64,000 nt of DNA, from the NCBI GenBank assembly GCA_021209875.1, contig JAGYVD010000010.1, forward strand, positions 1,054,001 to 1,118,000, given 5' to 3'. Made by a program: the position numbers and the translations under genes. Shown one piece after another: positions 1-8,948 of this stretch; the stretch's first letter is position 1, and every line of letters starts with the position of its first letter. Under the pieces are notes generated by a model. The model saw nothing but the letters and a program-made list of their open reading frames with translations, did not search any database and was not told the DNA's origin. This stretch comes from Rosellinia necatrix. Taxonomy: Eukaryota > Ascomycota > Sordariomycetes > Xylariales > Xylariaceae.

Positions 1-723
1 ATTCAGGGTCGTGTTCAGGGGATTTGCATTCTCTCAACAAGCATCATTGTCCTCTCAGACTCACTGATGGTATACGATCTAGTCCTTGATGAGCTACGAT
101 ACGGAGTCCAATTAAGGCAAGCGAAGAATTCCGAGCAAGAGGACACGCATGGGCCGGGCGCTTCAGTTATGACACATTTAGCGACCGATTTCCAGGCTGG
201 CCGTTTTGCCATAGCCGTTTCGAGAGGTAAAAAAGGATCAAGAAAGGTGCGCTCAGAATTGGCAGTTTTTAGCCCTGATGCATGCGAACCGGAGTTGGTG
301 CAAAGCTTTCCGAATCCAATCACATCACTAGTGTCTTCTACTGCCTCCAGCGGCTTCTTGATCCTGGATTCGGCGGCACAGCTGTGGTCTGTGACCGAAA
401 GCATGGACACAAAGTCTCTAGCATTTTCTCAGCCGCTAGCCGATCTCCAGCTAGATCAAAACCCAATAATAACCAATGAGGAGCCAATTCGCACACCAGC
501 GTTACAACCCGAAGAGGATGACGAGCATGAGGGCGAGGATGATGTGGATATTGACATGGCTGATTCGACTGACAGTGATACAATCTATCCGGCCGTCGTT
601 GCGCCACAAAGACTTGCAGAGCTCTTTGACACTGCTCCATCTTTTGCTATGCCGCCTATCGAAGACATATTTTATCAGGTTACCAAGCTGTTTTCCGCCA
701 AGGCTGTTGCGCCTGCGTTTTAA
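1..723 (+). CDS. NAN1: C-terminal part of NET1-associated nuclear protein (Utp17/Nan1, WDR75-type), 5' truncated
   Basis: The frame is open from the first base and ends in TAA at 721-723, so the gene begins outside the window. About 240 residues are visible. The first third reads like the last WD-type blades (IVVLSD-like and VYDLVLDEL segments). An acidic low-complexity linker (residues DDEHEGEDDVDIDMAD) follows, then a C-terminal block with LAELFDTAP and PPIEDIFYQVTKLF. That closing block is typical of Nan1/Utp17, a t-UTP subunit of the small-subunit processome, which couples rDNA transcription to early pre-rRNA processing in the nucleolus. No intron is needed in the visible part. The assignment rests on the tail motif and acidic linker; the WD repeats proper lie upstream. 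Confidence 0.75.
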   Translation: MQGRVQGICILSTSIIVLSDSLMVYDLVLDELRYGVQLRQAKNSEQEDTHGPGASVMTHLATDFQAGRFAIAVSRGKKGSRKVRSELAVFSPDACEPELVQSFPNPITSLVSSTASSGFLILDSAAQLWSVTESMDTKSLAFSQPLADLQLDQNPIITNEEPIRTPALQPEEDDEHEGEDDVDIDMADSTDSDTIYPAVVAPQRLAELFDTAPSFAMPPIEDIFYQVTKLFSAKAVAPAF

Positions 724-2074
724 CAATACTCATAACGAAAATGAAACCTATATAGCATACAAACCTACTTGGATGCGGTTTTGCAGGTGACAAACTTGGC
801 GGGGTGAGATGGTGCACCGTATTATACTTTGCCTCGAGAGGAATGCCTCATCCAGACCACGTCAAGGGGGATTAGCCTATGCGATAGTACTCACTTATGT
901 CACCGACGAAGGTCCGAGAATACAGGTGAAGTGTCGCAAGATTCACTGCTGCGCCAACTATGGTCGTGGTGCCCGCTCAAGATGAGAGCAATCATTGAAT
1001 CAGACGGCTTGGTCGCGCTGAACACTCCGCATTTTTCCTATGCAAAGATCTCGATTATTGTGGCGGAGTGGGGTTAGGCGCAATAGAACACCCACCAACC
1101 CTTATAAGAGCCGCGCTCTAGGAGAAGGTTCCGAATATAAGGGAGACTCAAGAAGAATGCGGCTCGGATCAGAAACGGCTTCCCCTTTCCGAGGAATCTG
1201 CGGCGCGGTTGATACCCGGGAAACGGTCAGAGGACCTTTCCTTTTTGAGGTGATGAACATAGCAAAGCTAGGAACGTCATAGTGGCCACCTACATACCCT
1301 AAATACCCGACATTGTGAGAATTAATCCATGTTTAAATATCATATAATCCATCACGTCCTTATATTTGTCTACACGAGGCAATAGTTGGAGGGATATGAC
1401 GAGCTTCTATATCATTTCCATCAAAAGATACCCTCGCATACTGCGGAGGACGGAACAGAGCGAATATGTAGCAAAAGAGTATCCGCTGGCTTCGTACCGA
1501 TCTAAACTAAATAAAATGTACCTATCTAGCCTAGTTATGCATTCGGAAAGCAGTACTGATCCTTCCAATCGGCTTTCATGTACATGACGGCTCGTCCAAC
1601 CTGGAGCCAAGGACCTAACCTCGTGACGGCGGTCGGGGGGTACATACGTGAGAAAGATACCGAGGAGACCCGAGTGGGGGGTTGTTTAAGTAGGGTAGGT
1701 AGCGGCCGAGAAGCGGAATGGCGACATCAATTCTCTACCTCACCTCACCCCAACATACCACGAGTAGCCTGCGAAACCACATGAGGATTTTACACCATTC
1801 CCGCAAACGATTAACCAGTCGCTTGCGCCAGATAAATTCCTTATTCCTTCTATAGAGGACTAAACCTATATACCTGGTGTCTCTAGACGGGTGCAGAGGA
1901 GGTGTCGCCTTCCGCCGCACCTATAGCAGATCTTTACATCCTTCCTGCGACCTATAGCCACTATATCGAAGGGAGTCCTTACAGCGGCCTAATCTGGGGT
2001 AGGTAGAGTTAATAGGCATCGATCCGTTATTTGTCATTGCGTGCAACTCATTGGTCAGAGCAAACACCACAGTC
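724..2074. other. Intergenic, no gene seen
   Basis: About 1.35 kb between the Nan1-like stop and the oxygenase start. Open frames are short, on both strands, and show neither family motifs nor third-position bias. It presumably contains the Nan1 3' UTR and the promoter and 5' UTR of the oxygenase. I see no tRNA, repeat or clear regulatory element. Confidence 0.6.
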
Positions 2075-3397
2075 ATGTCCTTCACGTCGATTCCGATCCT
2101 GGACCTAGCGCAGTCGCGCGACCCGGCCACGAGGTCACAATTTCTAGCTGACTTGCGACACGCGTTGATGGAGGTCGGGTTTCTGTATCTCAAGAACGTC
2201 GGGATCCCCGACGATTTATGGCGCGAGGTCATTAGTGAGGGCCGGGCATTCTTCGATATCCCGCAGGAAGAGAAGTACGTCATTCCGCACACTAAACTGA
2301 GGGCAACAGTTGGAACGAGATACCTTTCGGATTTGGCTCCTGTCTATCGGAACCTAGTTATCGAGTTTTGGAATCAGTTCGTCTGGACTAACGTACCAAA
2401 TATTAGACTCAAAATCGAAATGAAGAACGCGCCGTCGTTCTTGGGCTATTCACAGCTCTCGGCCGAGGTTACGGCCGGAGCCGTGGACCATCGGGAGCAG
2501 ATAGACCTGTCCACGGAGCACCCGGTCCCGGGCCCGGATGCGCCGGTCTGGGACAACCTTCTGGCGCCGAACCAATGGCCCTCGCCCTCAGTGCTCCCTA
2601 ATTTCAGGAGGGTTTACACGGATTACATGTCGCGAATGGGGGCCATCTCGATCCAATTTACGTCACTCATTGCCGAGGCCATCGACCTACCAGCCGATGC
2701 GTTTAACCGGTACTTTGAGAAGGATCAGCAGCACAAGCTCAAGATCGTTAAGTATCCCGACCTTTCGGAGCTGGGTCTTGGCAGTGATGTGCAGGGCCAG
2801 GGTGTCGGACCACACAAGGACAGTATGCTCTCAAGCTATCTACTACAGGCCAGTGACCACAGAGGACTGCAAGTGCAGAATATAAAGGGGGAATGGATCG
2901 ACTGCCCGCCTATCGATGGCACGCTCGTCGTCGCTATAGGCCAGGGGCTCGAGGCTTTGACGCAAGGGGTATGCTGTTCGACGACTCACCGTGTATTGTC
3001 CCCCCAGGCCGGAGCGGGCGCGCGCTTCTCCATCCCATTCTTCCAGGGTGTGCGTGGGAGCTCAACCTTCGAGGAGCTCGAATCAATTGGTGTCGGCAAA
3101 GTCCCAGATGCTATCAAGGACCAGAGGCGCAAGGTCGTAGAGTCGAGTGGTGGTCGGCTGGATGATGTTGAGTTTACCTTTCGCAGTGGCGGGGTGGCAA
3201 AAACGTTAGGCGAAGCTACACTAAGAAATCGCGTCAAATCTCACACAGACGTCGCCGAGAGGTGGTATCCCGACATTCTGCAGAGTGTTCGCGAACAACA
3301 GGCTAAAGAGGCCCAAGAAAGAGCCCGAAAAGCGGAACAAGCAATTGTTCAGAGTGAGACCATCGATCTCAACAGGCAGGCTGTCCAGGCACATTAA
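2075..3397 (+). CDS. 2-oxoglutarate/Fe(II)-dependent oxygenase (isopenicillin-N-synthase-like), one frame-preserving intron
   Basis: Cytosolic non-heme iron oxygenase of the IPNS/flavonol-synthase-like superfamily. The start is the ATG at 2075 (MSFTSIPILDL). The DIOX_N region (GFLYLKNVGIP, RAFFDIPQEEK) precedes the jelly-roll core. An intron at 2275-2406 (132 bp, GTACGT...TAG, CTAAC near 2388) has no in-frame stop. Removing it joins QEEK to LKIEMKNAPSFLGYS, the usual family continuity, and gives 396 residues. Iron ligands in the spliced protein are His203 and Asp205 (GPHKDS) and His261 (STTHRVLSP); the 2OG-binding Arg/Ser is in ARFSIPFF. The tail after about residue 355 is Gln/Ala/Glu-rich. 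The substrate cannot be told; relatives act in secondary metabolism and in general oxidation. No biosynthetic neighbours are visible. Confidence 0.88.
   Translation: MSFTSIPILDLAQSRDPATRSQFLADLRHALMEVGFLYLKNVGIPDDLWREVISEGRAFFDIPQEEKYVIPHTKLRATVGTRYLSDLAPVYRNLVIEFWNQFVWTNVPNIRLKIEMKNAPSFLGYSQLSAEVTAGAVDHREQIDLSTEHPVPGPDAPVWDNLLAPNQWPSPSVLPNFRRVYTDYMSRMGAISIQFTSLIAEAIDLPADAFNRYFEKDQQHKLKIVKYPDLSELGLGSDVQGQGVGPHKDSMLSSYLLQASDHRGLQVQNIKGEWIDCPPIDGTLVVAIGQGLEALTQGVCCSTTHRVLSPQAGAGARFSIPFFQGVRGSSTFEELESIGVGKVPDAIKDQRRKVVESSGGRLDDVEFTFRSGGVAKTLGEATLRNRVKSHTDVAERWYPDILQSVREQQAKEAQERARKAEQAIVQSETIDLNRQAVQAH
2275..2406 (+). other. Predicted frame-preserving intron of the oxygenase gene
   Basis: The donor is GTACGT at 2275 and the acceptor TATTAG ends at 2406, with CTAAC about 18 bp upstream of the acceptor. 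Its length is divisible by three and it has no stop in the reading frame, so an unspliced transcript still encodes a full-length protein with 44 extra residues. The encoded residues (between QEEK and LKIEMK) match nothing in the family, while the flanks join cleanly. Confidence 0.85.
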
Positions 3398-3646
3398 GGG
3401 GCAAGCAAGGACCCAGAACAAGATACGGCGAAAATGACTGGTCAAGGGAAGAAAGCAACCAAAGAAGAAAACCAAAAAAAAAAGAGTGAAACAGTGGCTA
3501 GCCATGTATTCGTCAATCCATCAAATAATAGTAACCCGCACATGCGCCTTAAAAATTCTTGCGTTAAAACACCTGTAAATGCGCTATCGCTTGCCCTTGT
3601 CTACAGTCTGCGTGTGCCTCGTCCATCTCCCTCCACGCACGGTAGT
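3398..3646. other. Convergent 3' region
   Basis: Short spacer between the oxygenase stop and the stop of the minus-strand zinc-finger gene. It is A-rich around 3468-3484, consistent with a 3' UTR or poly(A) region. The two genes converge here. Confidence 0.5.
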
Positions 3647-4157
3647 CTAAGCAGCCTCGTAGCCTGGAAAGCAATCGAGCAGAGCCTTACTGTGCTTGTT
3701 GGCAGCATGCTCGGTAAGCCTAGACGTGTGGTCAGCACGGGCTCATGCGGGAAAGGCCAACATCTTTCGCCGGCGGAAGTGTAGGGCCGCATGCTAGGGC
3801 AACGGGAAACCTCATGCCGGGGAGGTATACGGAGACGTACTGAGGAGCGCGCGTGGTCTTCAGGAAGGTTGACTTGCAAATCGTGCACTGGATATCCATC
3901 GCCTTGGCGTTCTACACCTCTCCAACGTCAGTATCCGGCCTGCCCATGTGGCCAAGGTCAACAGGGGTGCTCACGGTCTTTAGCTGCGACTTGGCGGCCT
4001 TGCTGTCCTTCGCATTGCGCTCGCGCTTCTGCTGGGCTTTGGCTCCCTGGATATAGGAGAACAGTGGTTAGCGCGCTCGGCGGTGGTGATGGCTTCGGCA
4101 TCCTGTTGCCCGCGGACTGCGGACTACGGACCACCCCGTAAGACATACGTTACCCAT
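3647..4157 (-). CDS. Small ZNF706/At2g23090-like zinc-binding protein, four exons
   Basis: Reconstructed on the minus strand from four exons: 4157-4149 (only ATG GGT AAC), 4046-3975, 3911-3841 and 3719-3647. Introns are 102, 63 and 121 bp, all GT...AG. The spliced product is 74 residues. It begins MGNGAKAQQKRERNAKDS, the SERF/4F5-like basic N-terminus, and continues into a C2H2 finger: CTIC at residues 36-39, then the closing histidines of LTEHAANKH. It ends LLDCFPGYEAA. This is the near-invariant architecture of the small eukaryotic zf-met2/ZNF706 family. Members are little characterised; the 4F5 segment is associated with nucleic-acid binding and amyloid modulation in relatives, which is only an inference here. 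No single exon forms a notable ORF, so simple ORF calling misses the gene. The match of all four junctions to the family makes me confident. Confidence 0.9.
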
Positions 4158-4790
4158 TTTGGATTAAGTGAGTGTGGACGGGTTGACAACGGCAGAGATC
4201 GGGAGTGCGTCAGGGAGGGTTGATGTGTCGATTGACGTGTTTTGGCTTGTGATAACGGTCGTCGGGCCGGTGGTGAGGATCTGCAGAGAAGGGGAGAAAA
4301 AAAAAGAATGGAGAAAGCTGAAGAAGGCCGGAGGCGGTTTCAAGTTTCTTTACCGGGCGGGATGAATCTGCTCCGGCATGCTAGCAAATGTGAGGGGCCA
4401 ACTGGTCCAAGCAGATAGTGCAGTGGCCCCAGACGTCCTTTCTTTTCTGGACCGGTACGCGATGTTCCTAGCCCACACTTAGTGGGTGCAGGTGGTTCCA
4501 CAAGGCGCTGTGCGCTTGTCTAACCCGCCAAGGTAAGCACTTACCTCAGCCTGGAGGTACCTAAGGCACCCCATAGGTTAGCAGAGAGCTACCTAGACTA
4601 CACTGCATGCCTGGTAAATGGGTTACCTAAAGCAACTAAGTAGGTACCCGGAACTGCCATGGTTACTTAGTTGGGCCCACTCCCACGGCAGTTGCACCGA
4701 GAGCTCGTGTCCATAGAAATACCTAGTAATCCTCGACGGTGCATTGCACGAGCCATTAACTCTGAACAACAAGGACTTGCCTATCTCGAC
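4158..4790. other. Divergent promoter region between zinc-finger and HhH genes
   Basis: About 630 bp shared upstream region of two divergently transcribed genes. The part from 4480 to 4680 contains several CCTA/TAGG and GGTACC-type words seen repeatedly elsewhere in this window. No ORF with coding character. Confidence 0.5.
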
Positions 4791-5735
4791 ATGGCAGCCA
4801 CGGACATGCTCCCGGAGAACATCTCTCTAGATCGTTTCAATGAACTCTTAGGCTGCTATCCCGCGCTGATCAAGACTATCTCCTCAGAGAAGGGTGAGAG
4901 CCTACGGCGTAAAGGACATAGGTCCTCTGCTGACCGGTTACGCCTATAGCCCCTAAAGCCGGCCAGCCATCTCTCCTTGAGCTCGATGAGTATCGGTACG
5001 GGGTGGCCGTGGATGCATTCCGTTCGGCCAAGCCAAGGCGGCAGATGCACCATGACGATGTCAAGAAATTGGTAGATTGGAAGCTGTGAGTGCACCCCGG
5101 CGGGCGACAGGCCTGCCCAGGCACCATCGGTACCCCATATACCGCCAGGTTTACCCCGGATCGCCTGACATTCTTTCAGACGCCACGGCAAATTTCGGCC
5201 AACCTTGATGAAGCTCGTCTCGTCAAATGAAGAGGAAGCGGTGAAGAAGACTATGCAAGAAGTAATGGCACAGTATTGGTCCGACAACAACATTGTCAAA
5301 GCGACAGACGCCATCGCAAGACTGAGAGGGATCGGCCCCGCCACCGCTTCACTGCTACTCTCGGTCCATGACCCCGAACAAGTCATCTTCTTCTCGGATG
5401 AAGCGTTCTGGTGGCTGTGTTGCGACGGGCAGAGATCGCCAATCAAATATAATGCAAAGGAATACCAGCAGTTGAATACCGCCGCAAACAGCATCGCCAA
5501 GCGGCTGCAAGTAGGAGCCACAGATATTGAACGGGTAGCCTATGTTGTTATGAAAGATGCGGCCCGGCAATCCGCCCCTTCTGCCAGTCAGTTACAAGAC
5601 AGGCCGTCTACCATGAAGAAAGACAAGGCTGCCGACGAAAAGTCGCATAAGGAGCCGGTGAAAAGAAAGGGAGGGTCGGCGATAGAGGCGAACGACGCGC
5701 CACCTCGTCGCTCTCAGCGGCACAAGGCCTCATGA
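4791..5735 (+). CDS. Uncharacterised fungal protein with helix-hairpin-helix motif
   Basis: Three exons: 4791-4893, 4950-5085 and 5180-5735, with introns of 56 and 94 bp (GTGAGA...TAG and GTGAGT...CAG). The spliced product is 264 residues, starting MAATDMLPENISL. Residues 80-90 (LRHGKFRPTLM) straddle the second junction and read naturally. At about 128-141, LRGIGPATASLLLS is a classical helix-hairpin-helix signature, followed by FFSDEAFWWLC. This resembles the HhH of DNA glycosylases, but no GPD catalytic Asp loop or Fe-S cysteine set can be seen. The C-terminal 60 residues are Lys/Arg-rich and disordered (PPRRSQRHKAS), suggesting nuclear, DNA-associated localisation. Homologous hypothetical proteins exist in filamentous ascomycetes to my knowledge. 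Function is unknown; non-enzymatic DNA binding is the cautious reading. Confidence 0.82.
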
Positions 5736-6253
5736 GGCCATCATTGATTCCTTGAAATCTCAATCCAGCAAAGTCCAGAAGGACCAAGAATATGTCTTCG
5801 TACCGATGTAGAAAAAGATGGCTCAGGTATTTTAAAAACCACCCGTCCTATACCCGGCTCCGCCTTCGGGTGATAATATAATCGGCCTGTCAGCATCTCG
5901 GTTTATATCACCTTTATTTAACTCGCGCGCACTCAGACAAATTAGCCTGTGCCTAGAATGGCTAGGTGTGAACGTTCAACTTACCAATAGTGGAATCTCG
6001 GCCAGTGCTCTCACCGTTTACTTACCGGACAGCCAGTGGGATCAGTGGGATCATACCACCAGTGTCTCTTGAGCTTAGTCAGCCTGCTTAGAAGACGGAT
6101 TGGCTGGCGCCAGCACCTCTCCATCTTCTGCTGACCCAACAAGACCAAATCTATGCTGAGGCCAAGCATAAAGGCGTTGTGCCCTTTCGATATAGATGGC
6201 TACCGGTGCTCTTTTTAGAAGGGACGTATCGTAATACTTACACGACAGCAAAT
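5736..6253. other. Intergenic, no gene seen
   Basis: Spacer of about 520 bp between the HhH gene and the secreted hydrolase. Frames are short. It probably contains the hydrolase promoter. Nothing specific recognised. Confidence 0.5.
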
Positions 6254-7640
6254 ATGGCTCGTACACTACAAATTGTAGTTGCATTGAGTCTGGCCAGCCA
6301 GGCGCTGTGTAACGTTATTTCAGGGCAGCCAGTCAAACGACAAGGTTCTACGATTGACCGATCTACTTTAAACGGCAAGTTCTTTGTTGGGTACCAAGCA
6401 TGGTTTCGAAAGCCATTCGAAGACAATGGGAATTCGCATTGGACCACGTACGTACAAACAACGCTTTAAGAAGACTTAATCTGGCTTATCGATTGTACCT
6501 AGGGATACACCCTCGCCGGAGGTTGGGCACGGTGAGGAAATAAATACTCCCGAGGTTTATATGCTGGGTATGCTGATAACATCGGTTAGTTGGTGTCGAT
6601 ATGATTCCAGATGTGACTGGGTACCCCGCCGAATGTCTTTTTGACACTCCCTTCACCCGCCCGGACGGTTCGCCCGCCCAGTTCTACAGCAACGACTGCG
6701 AGGGTGTTGTGGATCTTCACTTTAAGATGATGGCAGATCACGGTATCAGCGGCGCGTTTCTGCAGCGTTTTTATGGCTACATTAACGAGGCCAATGGTGG
6801 CTGGATCAACGTGGGTAATGTAAATGCACTGTGAATCATTCTTTCTGACGGGAATGGCAGATCCTAAACGCAGCCAAGGCGGCGGCGGAGAAGTATGGCC
6901 GTGGTTTCGTAATAGAATACGACCTGAACGGCGCAGCTACAGGGTCCACGAATGTTACCGCAACCTTTCTTGCCGACCTCGCAGCATTAAGTGACATTAC
7001 CTCATCGCCTGCCTATATGCGTCACGAAAACAAACCTGTCATCGAGATTTGGGGCTTCGGTATCGTCAATGAAGTGACAGCCGACGACGGCGTTGCTATT
7101 GTCACAGCCCTCAAGAACGCGGGCTGGTATGTGATCCTCGGTGTACAGCAAGCGTGGCACGCAGAACTAGTTGAGAATCAGCCTGGTCGGTTTGGACCAG
7201 TGTATCGCCTCGCAGACATGATCCAACCTTGGACAGTTGGTTCCTACGATATCGACGGCTATCAGGATTTCCTCCATGGGCGACAGACCGTCGAGGACCC
7301 TGGGGCGCTTCGAGACCTAGGCATTGATAGTAGCATCGTGGTGTGGCCTGGAGGGTCAAGCAGCAATGCCAACCCCAATGAACAGTTTGACCATTTCCCA
7401 AGATGGAACGGTACGTTCTATCAAATGCAACTGGACGGCGCTGTATCGTTGAAACCAACCTTCATCTTTGGCGCTATGTTCGACGAGGCCAACGAGGCCA
7501 CGTCCATCTTCCCTGTCCTGAGGACTAGTTCTTTGCCCACCAACCAAAGATTCTTAGGCATCGACGATAACATGGCTCCCGATGCATACCTTAAGCTAGC
7601 TGGGGATGCCGCTGCACGCTTTGCAGAAGCCTGGCAGTAG
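6254..7640 (+). CDS. Secreted GH99-like glycoside hydrolase (often annotated xylosidase/arabinosidase)
   Basis: Four exons: 6254-6447, 6503-6531 (29 bp micro-exon), 6590-6810 and 6861-7640, with introns of 55, 58 and 50 bp. The product is 407 residues. The first 20 residues (MARTLQIVVALSLASQALC) form a signal peptide, so the enzyme is extracellular. Hallmarks are FVGYQAWF near residue 40, NSHWTT, then VGVDMIPDVTGYP and GISGAFLQRFYGY, ordered as in the GH99/GH71-like alpha-mannosidase-related fold. A later EIWGFG and GSYDIDGYQDF complete the barrel. The micro-exon encodes DTPSPEVGH and restores frame between exons 1 and 3. The third donor (GTGGGT at 6811) was chosen because it keeps phase with ILNAAK; a neighbouring GTAATG does not. 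Exact substrate is unknown; alpha-mannan or another plant or fungal glycan is plausible. Confidence 0.8.
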
Positions 7641-8948
7641 CGGGCTGTAAATCATTTCTGGTTGTTTTGTACTGTCAAGGAAATATCATTATACCCCCCA
7701 CTAGTACATGTAACCATCATTGAAATAACACCAAGACCATTCCAAACTATTCACATGCTCGCAGCACGTGGTTTATCGTATCGTTGATGTTGTTTCTTCA
7801 AGGATATTGCAGGTTATTCAAGTTCTACCGAAGTCCTGAACTGAAATCCCCGAGCAGAGAGAGGCATGTATATCTCGGTTGACAACAGACATCCCCTCTA
7901 GGCCTATTTCGTTAGTATAAGCGAGCGGCAACCCGCACCGCCTGAGTAGGACGAACCAAGAGACGTATACGACGCACTCATGAACACAAAAGAAAATATT
8001 GGTCGGCTATAGGTGGCGAAGATGCAAGCTGTCCGACGATCCAAACGAGGAAAGGGATCTCCGAGTCGTACCTGGTTTTTATGCTGGCTGGTACTGGATC
8101 ATGCACGACACAGTCTCTGATTCTGGAAACAATATGATGCAACCCGACGCAGCCGAATGCTCTACGCCATATAGATAAGATTCCGCTACATCCTAGTAAT
8201 GGTTCAACGGCCCTGCAAGGCACGCTCACCGGTAGAGTCCAGAATGCTATTTCGCCTCATTGGAGCCCGGAAACCATCCCCATTGGTACTCGGTAGACTA
8301 GGTAAGGGAAAATTCTCCGACATACTGGATCGCGGTTCGACGGCCCGCGGAAGCGCTGCAACCCGGCTCCCTTTCTTCTCAAGTCAAACGACTAGCGGCT
8401 GGCTCCGTCGTCGACCAATGTGAAATCATTGCAGAAAACATCTCCCTTCGTCTCTAGCTATTTTTTTAGCCTTTAGTAAAAGATACAGGCAAGAGGCCAG
8501 AAATGAGACCAGAGCCGTTGAACACAGTACAGATCTCATTCGGGGTTTCTGCACCTAGTGCACAAATGACTCGAGGGCGGCATCTTGAACGTCGGGATAT
8601 GTATCCGAAGATCACGATTTGCTGACCTCTATGGGTTTATGTCGGTCGATACGCGTAGCATACAACATGTCCAGGGTGGTGTCACAGCCGGCTCTAGGCC
8701 CAATATCTTCCCTTCGTCGATCTGCAGGGTTATCGCCATCCTCTTAGGCGTTGGTGTGCTCGTATCTCCTCTTTGCTTGAACTAGTCTCGCTCCAAAACA
8801 GCAACGTTTCACTGGCTTCAGATAAACAGCGTGTAAGCCGGCACATAAGGACTTCGACGTCCACACTACAGAGATGGCTTTGAATCATATTCCCTCTCGC
8901 TATCTAGTCCCCAGTAATATTGTCATTATAACAAAGTCAAGATAGCAC
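7641..8948. other. Intergenic, no gene seen
   Basis: About 1.3 kb between the hydrolase stop and the DUF1479 start. Open frames (for example on the minus strand around 7978-8229) have no family features and no codon bias. Nothing repetitive or RNA-like seen. Confidence 0.55.

Noticed and set aside
2051..2074. Upstream start for the oxygenase at TTG 2051
   Set aside because: TTG is not a usual nuclear start codon in fungi; the in-frame ATG at 2075 gives the standard family N-terminus.
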